A stretch of 60,319 nucleotides of DNA, taken from assembly GCA_040226215.1 (NCBI GenBank), contig JAVKFF010000194.1, positions 1 through 60,319 of the forward strand, written 5' to 3'. Both the position numbers and the translations under genes were made by a program. The notes below the pieces were generated by a model. That model was not told where the DNA came from and did not search any database. It saw only the letters and a list, made by a program, of their open reading frames with translations. How positions within the stretch are numbered: the first letter of the stretch is position 1; each line of letters opens with the position of its first letter. Shown here piece after piece: positions 8,517-17,266 of this stretch. The stretch comes from JAVKFF01 sp040226215 (GTDB lineage Bacteria; Pseudomonadota; Alphaproteobacteria; DSM-16000; Inquilinaceae).

Positions 8517-9290
8517 ATGAGCAGTCACGCCCCATCAGCCCGGCAACCGGCGGCCGACGCCGTCTGGAGCCAGGGCGCCGGCGATCCCGACGCGCGGCTC
8601 GCCCAGGTGCTGGCGCGGGCCGACGGCGCGACCGGGCTGGCGCTGCTGGAGCTGGTGCTGCGCGACGGCATCGCCGGCCGCGTGGCGCTGGTCTCCTCCT
8701 TCGGCGCGGAGAGCGCGGTGCTGCTCGACCTTGCCGCCCGGATCGACCCGGCGGTGCCGGTGATCTTCCTGGAGACCGGCAAGCACTTCGCCGAGACGCT
8801 GGCCTACCGCGAGGCGCTGGCAAGGCGCCTCGGCCTCACCGACATCCGCGACATCCGGCCGGCCGCCACAGACCTGGCGCGCCACGACCCGGACGGCACG
8901 CTGTGGCAGGGCGATCCCGATTTATGCTGCCACATCCGCAAGACCGAGCCGCTGGATCGGGCGCTGGCCGAACTCGGCGGCGGTGTCGACGGCTGGATCA
9001 CCGGGCGCAAGCGCTTCCAGGCGGCCAGCCGCGAGGCCCTGCCGGCGATCGAGCTGGACCAGGCGACCGGGCGGCTGAAGATCAATCCGCTGGCCGGGTG
9101 GTCGCCGGACGACATCCAGCGCTACCTGGCCGATCGCGACCTGCCGCTGCATCCGCTGCTCGCCCGCGGTTTCCGCTCCATCGGCTGCGCCCCGTGCACA
9201 CGGGCAACCCGGCCGGGCGAGGCCGCCCGGGCCGGCCGCTGGTCGTGGCTCGACAAGACCGAGTGCGGCATCCACGCCCCGCCCCTTTGA
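8517..9290 (+). CDS. cysH: Phosphoadenylyl/adenylyl-sulfate reductase
   Basis: A 257-aa enzyme reducing activated sulfate to sulfite with thioredoxin. A Cys-Cys pair at about residues 137-138 and a Cys-x-x-Cys at 224-227 form the four-cysteine set that binds a 4Fe-4S cluster. This marks the APS-reducing type (EC 1.8.4.10) rather than the cluster-free PAPS enzyme of enterobacteria. The PP-loop Ser-Ser-Phe-Gly-Ala-Glu-Ser and the C-terminal Lys-Thr-Glu-Cys-Gly-Ile-His with the catalytic cysteine are present. The ATG at 8517 follows a gaggagcggag ribosome region. An in-frame opening from 8322 would be translated across the AT-rich leader and was not used. Confidence 0.92.
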   Translation: MSSHAPSARQPAADAVWSQGAGDPDARLAQVLARADGATGLALLELVLRDGIAGRVALVSSFGAESAVLLDLAARIDPAVPVIFLETGKHFAETLAYREALARRLGLTDIRDIRPAATDLARHDPDGTLWQGDPDLCCHIRKTEPLDRALAELGGGVDGWITGRKRFQAASREALPAIELDQATGRLKINPLAGWSPDDIQRYLADRDLPLHPLLARGFRSIGCAPCTRATRPGEAARAGRWSWLDKTECGIHAPPL

Positions 9291-9322
9291 CCATCCCCCG
9301 TCCCCACCCCCTTCGCGAGCCC

Positions 9323-10240
9323 ATGACGATGACGCGACTTCAGCCGATCAGCCATCTCGAACGCCTCGAGGCCGAAAGCATCTCCATCATCCGGGAGGTG
9401 GCGGCCCAGTTCCGCAACCCGGTCATGCTCTACTCGATCGGCAAGGATTCCAGCGTGCTCCTGCACCTGGCGATGAAGGCCTTCCATCCCGGCCGCCCGC
9501 CCTTCCCGCTGCTGCACGTGGACACCACCTGGAAGTTCCGCGAGATGATCACGTTCCGCGACCGCCGGGCGGCGGAACTCGGGCTCGAGCTGATCGTGCA
9601 CGTCAACGAGGAGGGCGCGCGCCAGGGCGTCGGGCCGGTCAGCCACGGCTCGGCCGTGCACACCGACATCATGAAGACCCAGGCGCTGAAGCAGGCGCTC
9701 GACCGCCACGGCTTCGACGCGGCCTTCGGCGGGGCGCGGCGCGACGAGGAGGTCTCGCGCGCCAAGGAACGGGTCTTCTCCTTCCGCAACGCGCAGCACC
9801 GCTGGGACCCCAGGAACCAGCGTCCGGAGTTCTGGAACCTCTACAACGGCCGCATCAACCAGGGCGAGAGCATCCGCGTCTTCCCGCTGTCGAACTGGAC
9901 CGAGCTCGACATCTGGCAATACATCCACCGGGAGAACATCCCCGTCGTGCCGCTCTACTTCGCCCGGAAACGCCCGGTGGTGCGCCGCGACGGCAGCTGG
10001 ATCATGGTCGACGACGAGCGCCTGCCGCTGCATCCGGGCGAGGCGCCGCAATGGCGCATGGTGCGTTTCCGCACGCTCGGCTGCTACCCGCTGACCGGCG
10101 CGGTGGAGAGCCGGGCGGCGAGCCTGCCCGACGTGGTGCGCGAGGTGCTGACCGCCTCGGTCTCCGAGCGCCAGGGCCGGGCCATCGACCGCGATGCCGG
10201 CGCCTCGATGGAGACCAAGAAGGCGGAGGGCTATTTCTGA
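9323..10240 (+). CDS. cysD: Sulfate adenylyltransferase subunit 2
   Basis: A 305-aa PP-loop ATP pyrophosphatase that makes adenylyl sulfate from ATP and sulfate with the CysN GTPase. The Ser-Ile-Gly-Lys-Asp-Ser-Ser-Val PP-loop is at about residues 38-45. The strongly conserved Gly-Gly-Ala-Arg-Arg-Asp-Glu-Glu and the C-terminal Glu-Thr-Lys-Lys-Ala-Glu-Gly-Tyr-Phe are both visible. The ATG at 9323 (or 9329) lies 32 bp after cysH. The stop overlaps the next start (TGATG), so the subunits are coupled. Confidence 0.95.
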   Translation: MTMTRLQPISHLERLEAESISIIREVAAQFRNPVMLYSIGKDSSVLLHLAMKAFHPGRPPFPLLHVDTTWKFREMITFRDRRAAELGLELIVHVNEEGARQGVGPVSHGSAVHTDIMKTQALKQALDRHGFDAAFGGARRDEEVSRAKERVFSFRNAQHRWDPRNQRPEFWNLYNGRINQGESIRVFPLSNWTELDIWQYIHRENIPVVPLYFARKRPVVRRDGSWIMVDDERLPLHPGEAPQWRMVRFRTLGCYPLTGAVESRAASLPDVVREVLTASVSERQGRAIDRDAGASMETKKAEGYF

Positions 10241-12162
10241 TGAACGAACTGTCGGTCATCACCGCGGATCCCGGCCTCGGCGTCCGCAGCGATCCGTTTC
10301 CCGAGCCGCTGCTGGACGGCGCCCGCGACCTGCTGCGCTTCATCGTCTGCGGCTCGGTCGACGACGGCAAGTCGACCCTGCTCGGCCGCCTGCTCCACGA
10401 TTGCGGCCTGCTGCTGCAGGACCAGCTCGCCGGGCTGGCGGCCGCCTCGGGGCGCTACGGCACGACGGGTGCCGGCAATCTCGACCTCGCGCTGCTGGTC
10501 GACGGGCTGGCGGCGGAGCGCGAGCAGGGCATCACCATCGACGTCGCCTACCGCTACTTCTCCACCCCGGCGCGCAAGTTCATCGTCGCCGACACGCCGG
10601 GCCACGAGCAGTACACCCGCAACATGGCGACCGGCGCCTCCAACGCCGATTTCGCGGTGATCCTTGTCGACGCCCGCAAGGGTCTCCTCACCCAGACGCG
10701 GCGGCACAGCCACATCGTCTCGCTGCTCGGCATCCGCCGCGTCGCCCTGGCGGTCAACAAGATGGACCTGGTGGGCTGGGACGAGGCGGTATTCGCTCGG
10801 ATCGCCGACGACTACCGCCGTCTCGCCGCGAAGCTGGGCATCGACGCGGTCACCTGCATCCCGGTCTCCGCCCTGTCCGGCGGCAACGTGCTCGAACCGG
10901 CGGAACAGGCCGGCTGGTATCGCGGGCCGACCCTGGTGGAGCATTTGGAGCGGGTCGAGGCGGGCGGAGACGACGCGGCCGCGCCGTTCCGCTTCCCCGT
11001 GCAATGGGTCAACCGGCCCGGCCCCGACTTCCGCGGCCATGCCGGCACGGTGGCCGCCGGCAGCATCGCCGTCGGCGAGGAGATCGCGGTGCTGCCCGCC
11101 GGGCGCACCAGCCGCGTCGCGCGCATCCTCGCGCCATCCGGCGACCTCAACCGCGCCGTGCCGGGCCAGGCGGTGACGCTGGTGCTCGAGCCGGCGATCG
11201 ACGTCGCGCGCGGCGACCTGCTGACCGCGGCGGGGCGCCGCGCCACGGTCGGCGAGCGGCTGTCGGCGCATCTCGTCTGGCTCGACGAGACGCCGCTGGT
11301 GCCCGGGCGGTCCTATCTGCTCCGGCTCGGCACCGCCCAGGCGAATGCCCGCGTCGCCGCCATCGACCACGCGATCGACGTCAACACCCAGGAACCGGTG
11401 GCGGCCGACAGCCTGCCGCTGAACGGCATCGCGCTCGCCGACCTGGTGCTCGACCGGCCGCTGGCCTTCGACCGCTACGCCGACAGCCGGGCGACCGGCG
11501 GGCTGATCCTGATCGACCGCGCCAGCAATGCCACGGTCGCCTGCGGCATGGTCTCGGGCGTGCCGGCGCGCTCGCCCGACGTGGCGCGCCACGCCATGAC
11601 CGTCGACAGCCGGGCCCGCGCCGCGCTCGCCGGCCAGCACCCTTGCGTCCTCTGGTTCACCGGCCTGTCGGGCTCCGGCAAGTCGACCATCGCCGATCTG
11701 GTGGAACAGCGGCTGCACGCGCGCGGCCGGCACACGGTGACGCTCGACGGCGACAATCTGCGCCATGGGCTGAACCGCGACCTCGGCTTCTCCGCCGCCG
11801 ACCGAAAGGAGAATGTCCGCCGTCTGGGCGAAGTCGCGGCGCTGATGGTGGAAGCGGGCCTCGTCACCCTGGTCAGCGCCATCTCGCCCTTCCGGGAGGA
11901 CCGCCGCCGGGCGCGCGACCGGGTCGCCGAGGGCGCCTTCGTCGAAATCTTCGTCGACACGCCGCTGGCGGTCTGCGAGGCGCGCGATCCCAAGGGTCTC
12001 TACCGCCGGGCGCGCGCCGGGGCGATCAGCGGCTTCACCGGCATCGACAGTCCGTACGAGGCGCCGTCGACGCCCGATCTCCGGCTCGCCGGCGGGACGG
12101 AGGCGCCGGAGGTGCTGGCCGACCGGGTCGTCGCCTTCCTGGAGGCGCGCGGCCACCTCTAG
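10240..12162 (+). CDS. cysNC: Bifunctional sulfate adenylyltransferase subunit 1 / APS kinase
   Basis: A 640-aa fusion. Residues 1 to about 430 are an EF-Tu-like GTPase with G1 Gly-Ser-Val-Asp-Asp-Gly-Lys-Ser-Thr (38-46), G3 Asp-Thr-Pro-Gly-His near 118 and Asn-Lys-Met-Asp near 174, followed by beta-barrel domains. From about residue 460 an APS kinase begins, with P-loop Gly-Leu-Ser-Gly-Ser-Gly-Lys-Ser-Thr near 474-482 and the Arg-Lys-Glu-Asn-Val-Arg-Arg motif. It therefore makes both APS and PAPS. PAPS may serve sulfation, because the reductase here looks APS-specific. The fusion is common in alphaproteobacteria (NodQ-like). A strong hairpin starts at its stop. Confidence 0.95.
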   Translation: MNELSVITADPGLGVRSDPFPEPLLDGARDLLRFIVCGSVDDGKSTLLGRLLHDCGLLLQDQLAGLAAASGRYGTTGAGNLDLALLVDGLAAEREQGITIDVAYRYFSTPARKFIVADTPGHEQYTRNMATGASNADFAVILVDARKGLLTQTRRHSHIVSLLGIRRVALAVNKMDLVGWDEAVFARIADDYRRLAAKLGIDAVTCIPVSALSGGNVLEPAEQAGWYRGPTLVEHLERVEAGGDDAAAPFRFPVQWVNRPGPDFRGHAGTVAAGSIAVGEEIAVLPAGRTSRVARILAPSGDLNRAVPGQAVTLVLEPAIDVARGDLLTAAGRRATVGERLSAHLVWLDETPLVPGRSYLLRLGTAQANARVAAIDHAIDVNTQEPVAADSLPLNGIALADLVLDRPLAFDRYADSRATGGLILIDRASNATVACGMVSGVPARSPDVARHAMTVDSRARAALAGQHPCVLWFTGLSGSGKSTIADLVEQRLHARGRHTVTLDGDNLRHGLNRDLGFSAADRKENVRRLGEVAALMVEAGLVTLVSAISPFREDRRRARDRVAEGAFVEIFVDTPLAVCEARDPKGLYRRARAGAISGFTGIDSPYEAPSTPDLRLAGGTEAPEVLADRVVAFLEARGHL

Positions 12163-12209
12163 GGCAGATTGCGACCGAATGGACCCATTCGGTCGCAAAT
12201 AATCTGCCC
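12162..12209. terminator. Long hairpin between convergent genes, probable bidirectional terminator
   Basis: The segment folds into an outer 9-bp stem (gggcagatt / aatctgccc) and an inner perfect 12-bp stem (gcgaccgaatgg / ccattcggtcgc) with a 2-nt loop and a small aaat bulge. It begins at the last base of the cysNC stop and lies between two convergent genes. Confidence 0.65.
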
Positions 12210-12222
12210 GATTCTCAATAGC

Positions 12223-12266
12223 CTAGAGCAGCTTGTCTGCGCCCGGTCGGGCGCAGGATGCTCTAG
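12223..12266. repeat. Composite palindrome (ctagagca ... tgctctag)
   Basis: An outer 8-bp inverted repeat (ctagagca / tgctctag) encloses an inner 7-bp stem (tgcgccc / gggcgca) with a ggtc loop. It is followed by a third palindrome, ctagccgc-c-gcggctag at 12263-12279, that runs into the stop of the SDR gene. Short ctagagca-flanked elements occur as dispersed repeats in some alphaproteobacteria, from memory; copy number cannot be judged here. Confidence 0.5.
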
Positions 12267-12275
12267 CCGCCGCGG

Positions 12276-13091
12276 CTAGCCGGCGGGGCGCGGCTCCTGG
12301 CGGCGCGGGATCGTCGTGCCGCCATCCAGCCGGATCACGCTGCCGGTCATGTAGGCGGCGCGGTCGGAGGCGATGAAGAGGATCGTCTCGGCGATTTCCT
12401 CGGCCGTGGCGATGCGGCCGAGCGGTACCCGCGCCGCCATCTGTGTCAGCCCGGAGTCCCGGCCGACGCCGGACTGGTCGATATTGCTCAGCAGCAGGTC
12501 GCTCTCGAACGGTCCCGGCGACACCGCGAGCACGCGGATGCCGCGCGTGGCCAGCGCGTCGGCGAGGCAACCGTTGAGGTGGACGAGGGCGGCCTTGGAG
12601 GTCGCGTAGACCATCGAGGCGCCGCTGACCAGATGGGCCATCTCCGAGGCGATGTTGACGATGACGCCGCCCCGCGTCATCGCCGCCGCCGCGGCCCGGG
12701 CGGCGAAATAGGGCGCGCTGACAGTGATGGCGAAGCTGGTCGCCCAGTTCTCGGGCGTGGCCTCGTCGAGGCCGCGGCGCACGCCGTGGCCGGCGTTGTT
12801 GACCAGCACGTCGAGGCCGCCAAGACGATCCGCCAGCGCGGTGACGGCCGTGGCGGCGGTCTCCGGCGCGGCGAGATCGGCGATCGCGACGTCGATCCGG
12901 ATTCCCTCGGCAGCGAGCCGTGCCGTCAGCCGCTCGGCCTTCTCAGGACTGCGCGCGGTGATGCCGACACGCGCGCCGCGCCGGGCGAAGCCGCGGATGA
13001 GCGCCTCGCCAAGGCTGCCCGTGCCGCCGGTCACGACCACGCGCCTTGCGTCCATCTCTCCGGCCGTCTCCTCGGCCATCTTCGCGGTCAT
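12276..13091 (-). CDS. Short-chain dehydrogenase/reductase
   Basis: A 271-aa classical SDR oxidoreductase using NAD(P)H. The nucleotide-binding Thr-Gly-Gly-Thr-Gly-Ser-Leu-Gly is at residues 21-28 and Asn-Asn-Ala-Gly at 98-101. The catalytic Ser is near 149 with Tyr162 and Lys166 in Tyr-Ala-Thr-Ser-Lys. The first start gives a 13-residue non-conserved tail, so the methionine at residue 5 or 13 may be the true one. It overlaps the upstream MarR gene by 4 bases and is probably its co-transcribed target. The substrate is unknown. Confidence 0.85.
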   Translation of the reverse strand: MTAKMAEETAGEMDARRVVVTGGTGSLGEALIRGFARRGARVGITARSPEKAERLTARLAAEGIRIDVAIADLAAPETAATAVTALADRLGGLDVLVNNAGHGVRRGLDEATPENWATSFAITVSAPYFAARAAAAAMTRGGVIVNIASEMAHLVSGASMVYATSKAALVHLNGCLADALATRGIRVLAVSPGPFESDLLLSNIDQSGVGRDSGLTQMAARVPLGRIATAEEIAETILFIASDRAAYMTGSVIRLDGGTTIPRRQEPRPAG

Positions 13092-13654
13092 CGACGCGCG
13101 GCCTCCCGCCGCGGACCTGCCGCGTCGTGCGCCATCGGACCGTTGGGCCGGACGGCGCCGTTCCGCCGAGCAGCCCCCACGCTCTTCTGCATGCGCGCCG
13201 TCGCCTCCACCGCCGAACGGTAGTTGCGCCGCGCGAACTCCACCAGGAAGGCGAGTTCAGCGTCGTCATAGCGCTTCAGCTCGCTCATCCACAGCTCGCG
13301 CATGTCCCGGTTCACGTCGCGGATCCCCTCGATCCGTTCCGACACCGGCCGCAGGAAGATGCGCCGGCGGTCTGCCGGATCGCGTTCCCGGCGCACATAG
13401 CCCGCCCGCTCGATGCGGTCGACGACGCCGGTGATCGCACCCGTCGTCAGTCCGGTCTCCGCCGCCAGTCGGCCCGGCGTCACGTCGGCGTTCAGCGTGA
13501 TGATGAACAGGCATTCGAGGTCGGTCTGCCGCAGGCCGAGCCGCTGGGCCAGCGCGTGGGAGTAAAGCACGCGCTGGGCGCTGGCCGCGCGCATGGTGCG
13601 GTCGAGCAGGGACAGCAGCTCGGGTCGGGTGGTGGGCTGTTCGCTGAGATCCAT
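13088..13654 (-). CDS. MarR-family transcriptional regulator
   Basis: A 188-aa winged-helix repressor. The helix-turn-helix and wing are visible as Thr-Pro-Gly-Arg-Leu-Ala-Ala-Glu-Thr-Gly-Leu-Thr followed by Val-Asp-Arg-Ile-Glu-Arg-Ala-Gly-Tyr-Val-Arg-Arg and the Asp-Pro-Ala-Asp-Arg-Arg wing. It is translationally coupled to the SDR and divergent from the dipeptide-type importer at 13923. A perfect inverted repeat lies 45-63 bp upstream of its start, consistent with autoregulation. The ligand is unknown. Confidence 0.88.
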   Translation of the reverse strand: MDLSEQPTTRPELLSLLDRTMRAASAQRVLYSHALAQRLGLRQTDLECLFIITLNADVTPGRLAAETGLTTGAITGVVDRIERAGYVRRERDPADRRRIFLRPVSERIEGIRDVNRDMRELWMSELKRYDDAELAFLVEFARRNYRSAVEATARMQKSVGAARRNGAVRPNGPMAHDAAGPRREAARR

Positions 13655-13682
13655 GTCGGTCCTTGACTCGCGATTGCTGTAG

Positions 13683-13717
13683 TATCTTAATGTTCGAATA
13701 TCTTATTCACTAAGATA
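13683..13717. promoter_or_regulatory. Inverted repeat tatctta-N5-taagata, probable MarR operator
   Basis: A perfect 7-5-7 inverted repeat sits at 13699-13717. A third copy of the half-site (tatctta) is at 13683-13689, one and a half helical turns away. The patch is AT-rich and lies just upstream of the MarR gene, in the divergent region shared with the importer operon. Confidence 0.55.
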
Positions 13718-13922
13718 AATTGCCGCTTGGCGCCGACTTGGCAAGGATAAAGGTCGCGCAAGGAAACGGTTGGCCGAGGAAAGGGATAGTCCCGGGCGTC
13801 GGGGTCCGGGACGGCCGGGCGGCAGGACATCAGCGGGCAACACCAGCGGCCGTCGCAACCCAGGGCTTGGGGGGCGATTGACCGGGTAAACCGGGCGGCC
13901 GGCGAACGAGGAGGCGAGGAAG

Positions 13923-15416
13923 ATGAGGCACGGGGCACTACCGTCAATTCTGCTGGCAACGGGTATCGCTGTGGCGCTGGCGGCGCCGGGCGTCCAGGCG
14001 CAGGTGCGCGACGATCTGGTTATCGGCGTCACCGTGGAGCCGCCGCATCTCGATCCGACCACCCATGTGGCGGGCTCGATCCGCGAGATCGTCTACGCCA
14101 ATGTCTACGAGGGGCTGACGCTGACCGACGAGAACGGCCAGCCCTACCCGGCGCTGGCCGAGAGCTGGGAGATCTCCGAGGACGGCCTGACCTATACCTT
14201 CCACCTTCGCGAGGGCGTGACCTTCCACGACGGCACCAGCTTCGAGGCCTCGGACGTCCAGTTCACCTACGACCGGGCGCGCGGGCCGGATTCGCAGAAT
14301 GCCGGCGTGCGCCTGTTCAGCGCCATCGACAGCATCGAGACGCCGGACGACCGCACGGTCGTCATCCATCTCAGCCGGCCGGACGGCAGCTTCATCTACA
14401 ACATGGGCTCGGCCGACGCGGCGATCGTCTCGCCGGAATCGGTGGAGAGCCTGACCACCGACCCGGTCGGCACCGGGCCTTTCCAGTTCGTCGAATGGGT
14501 GCGCGGCGACCGCATCACGCTGGAGCGTTATGACGACTACTGGGGCGATCCGGCGCAGCTGTCTGAAGTCACCTTCCGCATCATCACCGACCCGCAGGCC
14601 CAGGTCGCGGCGCTCCGCACCGGCGAGATCGACGTCTTCCCGAACATGGGCGCGCCGGAACTGCTGGGCGAGTTCGAGGCCGACGACGATTTCGTGGTCA
14701 TGCTCGGCTTCACCGAGGGCGAGGCGATCCTGGCGCTCAACCATCGACGCGAGCCCTACAGCGACGTTCGCGTCCGCCAGGCGCTGACCCACGCGGTCGA
14801 CCGCGAGGCGGTGATCCAGGGCGCGCTGGCCGGCTACGGCCAGGTGATCGGCTCGCACTACCCGCCGAACCTGCCCGACTATGTCGACTATTCGGGCCTG
14901 TATCCCTACGACCCGGCGCGGGCGCAGGAACTGCTTGCCGAGGCCGGCTATGCCGACGGCTTCGAGGCGCAGCTGATCCTGCCGCCCTTCCCCTATGCCA
15001 GACGGGCGGGCGAGATCATCCAGGCCTATTACGCCCAGGTGGGCGTCGATCTTTCCATCGAGGTCTATCAGGGGCCGCAATGGCTGACCGACGTCTTCCG
15101 CGAGTTCATCTACGACATGACGGTGATCGCCCATACCGAGCCGTTCGACTTCGGCAACTACGCCCGCGACGACTGGTATATCGGCTACGACAACGATGAA
15201 TTCGACGCGGTCATCGAGCAGTACACCCTGTCGAACGATCCCGAGGAGCGGGGTGAACTGGCGCGCGAGGCGCAGCGCATCCTGGCCGAGGACGCGGTCG
15301 TGGTCTTCCTGTTCCAGCTGCCCAAGACCGGCGTGGCGCGCGCCGGCATCGAGGGGCTGTGGCTGAACAGCCCGGTACAGGCCAACGACGTGACCGAGGC
15401 CTATTGGGCGGAGTGA
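13923..15416 (+). CDS. ABC transporter substrate-binding protein, family 5 (DppA/OppA type)
   Basis: A 497-aa periplasmic binding protein with a signal peptide (cleavage expected after Val-Gln-Ala, about residue 26). The family-5 landmarks are present: Pro-Pro-His-Leu-Asp-Pro near the mature N terminus, Tyr-Glu-Gly-Leu, the Leu-Arg-Glu-Gly-Val-Thr-Phe-His-Asp-Gly strand and Val-Gly-Thr-Gly-Pro-Phe-Gln. The ATG at 13923 follows an aggaggcgagga ribosome site. The family binds peptides, nickel, sugars or opines. The nucleoside hydrolase at the end of this operon hints at a nucleoside-containing ligand. Confidence 0.9.
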   Translation: MRHGALPSILLATGIAVALAAPGVQAQVRDDLVIGVTVEPPHLDPTTHVAGSIREIVYANVYEGLTLTDENGQPYPALAESWEISEDGLTYTFHLREGVTFHDGTSFEASDVQFTYDRARGPDSQNAGVRLFSAIDSIETPDDRTVVIHLSRPDGSFIYNMGSADAAIVSPESVESLTTDPVGTGPFQFVEWVRGDRITLERYDDYWGDPAQLSEVTFRIITDPQAQVAALRTGEIDVFPNMGAPELLGEFEADDDFVVMLGFTEGEAILALNHRREPYSDVRVRQALTHAVDREAVIQGALAGYGQVIGSHYPPNLPDYVDYSGLYPYDPARAQELLAEAGYADGFEAQLILPPFPYARRAGEIIQAYYAQVGVDLSIEVYQGPQWLTDVFREFIYDMTVIAHTEPFDFGNYARDDWYIGYDNDEFDAVIEQYTLSNDPEERGELAREAQRILAEDAVVVFLFQLPKTGVARAGIEGLWLNSPVQANDVTEAYWAE

Positions 15417-15460
15417 GCGTCAACCCGCGACAGGGACCATTCCTGGTGTAGATTTCCTGC

Positions 15461-16405
15461 ATGTGGCTGACGCTGTTTCGGCGATTGGCGGGGCTGGTGA
15501 CGGCATTGTTCGTCACCGCCCTCGTCGCCTTCATTCTCATCGACCTGCTTCCCGGCGACCCGGCGCTCGACATGCTGGGCACGCAGGCTACGGACGAGAC
15601 CCTCGCCGCCGCACGCGAGGCTCTGGGACTGAACCGCTCGCCCCTTGAGCGCTTCCTCGACTGGATCATCGGCATCCCCGTCGGCGATTTCGGCATTTCC
15701 TACCGCTACCGCATCCCGGTCTCGCAGATGATCGCCGAGGGCGCGGCGGTGACCGTGCCGCTCGGCCTGATGGCCGTCCTCTTCACCACGGCGATCGCCC
15801 TGCCGCTCGGCGTCTATGCCGCGGCGAACCAGGGCAGGGCCGGCGACAGCGCCGTCATGGCCTTCAGCCAGATCGGCCTCGCGGTGCCGAACTTCTGGTT
15901 CGCCGTGCTCCTGATCCTGCTATTCGCGGTCACTCTCGGCTGGTTCGACGCCGGCGGCTTCCCCGGCTGGGACGCCGGCTTCCTGCCGGCGGTCAAGGCG
16001 CTGCTGCTACCGGCCTTCGCGCTCGCCCTGCCGCAGGCGGCGATCATCGCCCGGGTCACCCGGTCCGCCATCCTCGACGTCATGGGCCAGGACTTCGTGC
16101 GCACCGCCCGGGCCAAGGGGCTGAGCCGCCGGGCCGCCTTGTGGCGTCACGCGCTCAGGAACGCGATGATCCCGGTGGTCACCGTCATGGGCCTGCAGTT
16201 CGCCGTGCTGCTGGCCGGCTCGGTGATCATCGAGAACGTCTTCTACCTGCCGGGCCTCGGCCGGTTGATCTTCCTCGCCATCTCGCAGAACGACGCCGTG
16301 GTGGTGCGCAACATGGTGCTGCTGCTGGCCGGCATGATCATGGTGGTCAACTTCCTCGTCGACCTGACCTACGCGCTGATCAACCCGCGGCTGAGGGGCA
16401 CATGA
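15461..16405 (+). CDS. ABC transporter permease, DppB type
   Basis: A 314-aa inner-membrane permease with six hydrophobic segments. It has the Leu-Pro-Gly-Asp-Pro-Ala motif in the periplasmic loop after the first segment. The EAA loop reads Arg-Thr-Ala-Arg-Ala-Lys-Gly-Leu-Ser and is followed by Arg-His-Ala-Leu-Arg-Asn-Ala. The ATG at 15461 lies 44 bp after the binding-protein gene. The stop overlaps the next start by four bases. Confidence 0.9.
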   Translation: MWLTLFRRLAGLVTALFVTALVAFILIDLLPGDPALDMLGTQATDETLAAAREALGLNRSPLERFLDWIIGIPVGDFGISYRYRIPVSQMIAEGAAVTVPLGLMAVLFTTAIALPLGVYAAANQGRAGDSAVMAFSQIGLAVPNFWFAVLLILLFAVTLGWFDAGGFPGWDAGFLPAVKALLLPAFALALPQAAIIARVTRSAILDVMGQDFVRTARAKGLSRRAALWRHALRNAMIPVVTVMGLQFAVLLAGSVIIENVFYLPGLGRLIFLAISQNDAVVVRNMVLLLAGMIMVVNFLVDLTYALINPRLRGT

Positions 16406-17265
16406 GCGAGCTTGCCGCCAGCCCGGCCGCGCCGCGCCGCCGCCGCCGCCTGTCCCTGCGCCCCAACCTGGTGATCGGCACCTGCCTGATCGCGCTGATG
16501 ATCGCCGCCGCGCTCCTGTCGCTGGTCTGGACGCCGACGCCGCTGGGCACCATGGACATGATGAGCCGGCTGGCCGGGCCGTCCGCCGCGCACTGGCTGG
16601 GCGCCGACCATTTCGGGCGCGACGTGCTGACGCTGCTCCTGGTCGGCGCGCGCAACTCGCTCGGCATCGCGTTCGCCGCGGTACTGCTCGGGGGCGCGGT
16701 CGGCGTCTTCCTCGGCCTGTTCGCCGCGGCCAGGCGCGGCTGGGCGGAGGAGGTGATCATGCGCTTCGCCGACTTCGCCTTCGCCTTCCCGGCGGTGCTG
16801 GCGGCGATCATCGTCACCGCGCTGCTCGGTGTCGGGTCGACGACGACGGTGATCGCCATCGCCGTCGCCAACGTGCCGGTGTTCATCCGCCTGAGCCGCG
16901 CCACCGGCGTCGACATCTGGAGCCGGGACTTCATCCTGGCCGCGCGCTCCGCCGGCCGCGGGCCGCTGCACATCACGGTCCGCCATGTCCTGCCCAACGC
17001 GTCGGGTGTGCTTCTGGTGCAGGCGACCACCCAGCTCGCACTGGCCATCGTCATCGAGGCGGGGCTCTCCTATCTCGGCCTCGGCCTGCAGCCGCCGGCC
17101 CCGTCCTGGGGCAAGATGCTGAACGACGCGCAGACGCACATGGGCAGCCAGCCGCTGCTCGCAATCTTCCCGGGTCTCGCCATCGCCATCGCCGTACTCG
17201 GCTTCAACCTGCTCGGCGACGGTCTGCGCGACCTGCTCGACCCGCGGCTCAGGCGGACGCGCTGA
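16402..17265 (+). CDS. ABC transporter permease, DppC type
   Basis: A 287-aa permease that pairs with the DppB-type protein. It begins with an Arg-rich cytoplasmic stretch (residues 12-20) and a membrane helix. It shows the family-specific Leu-Gly-Ala-Asp-His-Phe-Gly-Arg-Asp motif and ends with Gly-Asp-Gly-Leu-Arg-Asp-x-Leu-Asp-Pro-Arg. The EAA loop is Ala-Ala-Arg-Ser-Ala-Gly-Arg-Gly. The ATG at 16402 is chosen because it overlaps the previous stop and gives the usual length. Confidence 0.9.
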   Translation: MSELAASPAAPRRRRRLSLRPNLVIGTCLIALMIAAALLSLVWTPTPLGTMDMMSRLAGPSAAHWLGADHFGRDVLTLLLVGARNSLGIAFAAVLLGGAVGVFLGLFAAARRGWAEEVIMRFADFAFAFPAVLAAIIVTALLGVGSTTTVIAIAVANVPVFIRLSRATGVDIWSRDFILAARSAGRGPLHITVRHVLPNASGVLLVQATTQLALAIVIEAGLSYLGLGLQPPAPSWGKMLNDAQTHMGSQPLLAIFPGLAIAIAVLGFNLLGDGLRDLLDPRLRRTR

Positions 17266-17266
17266 G

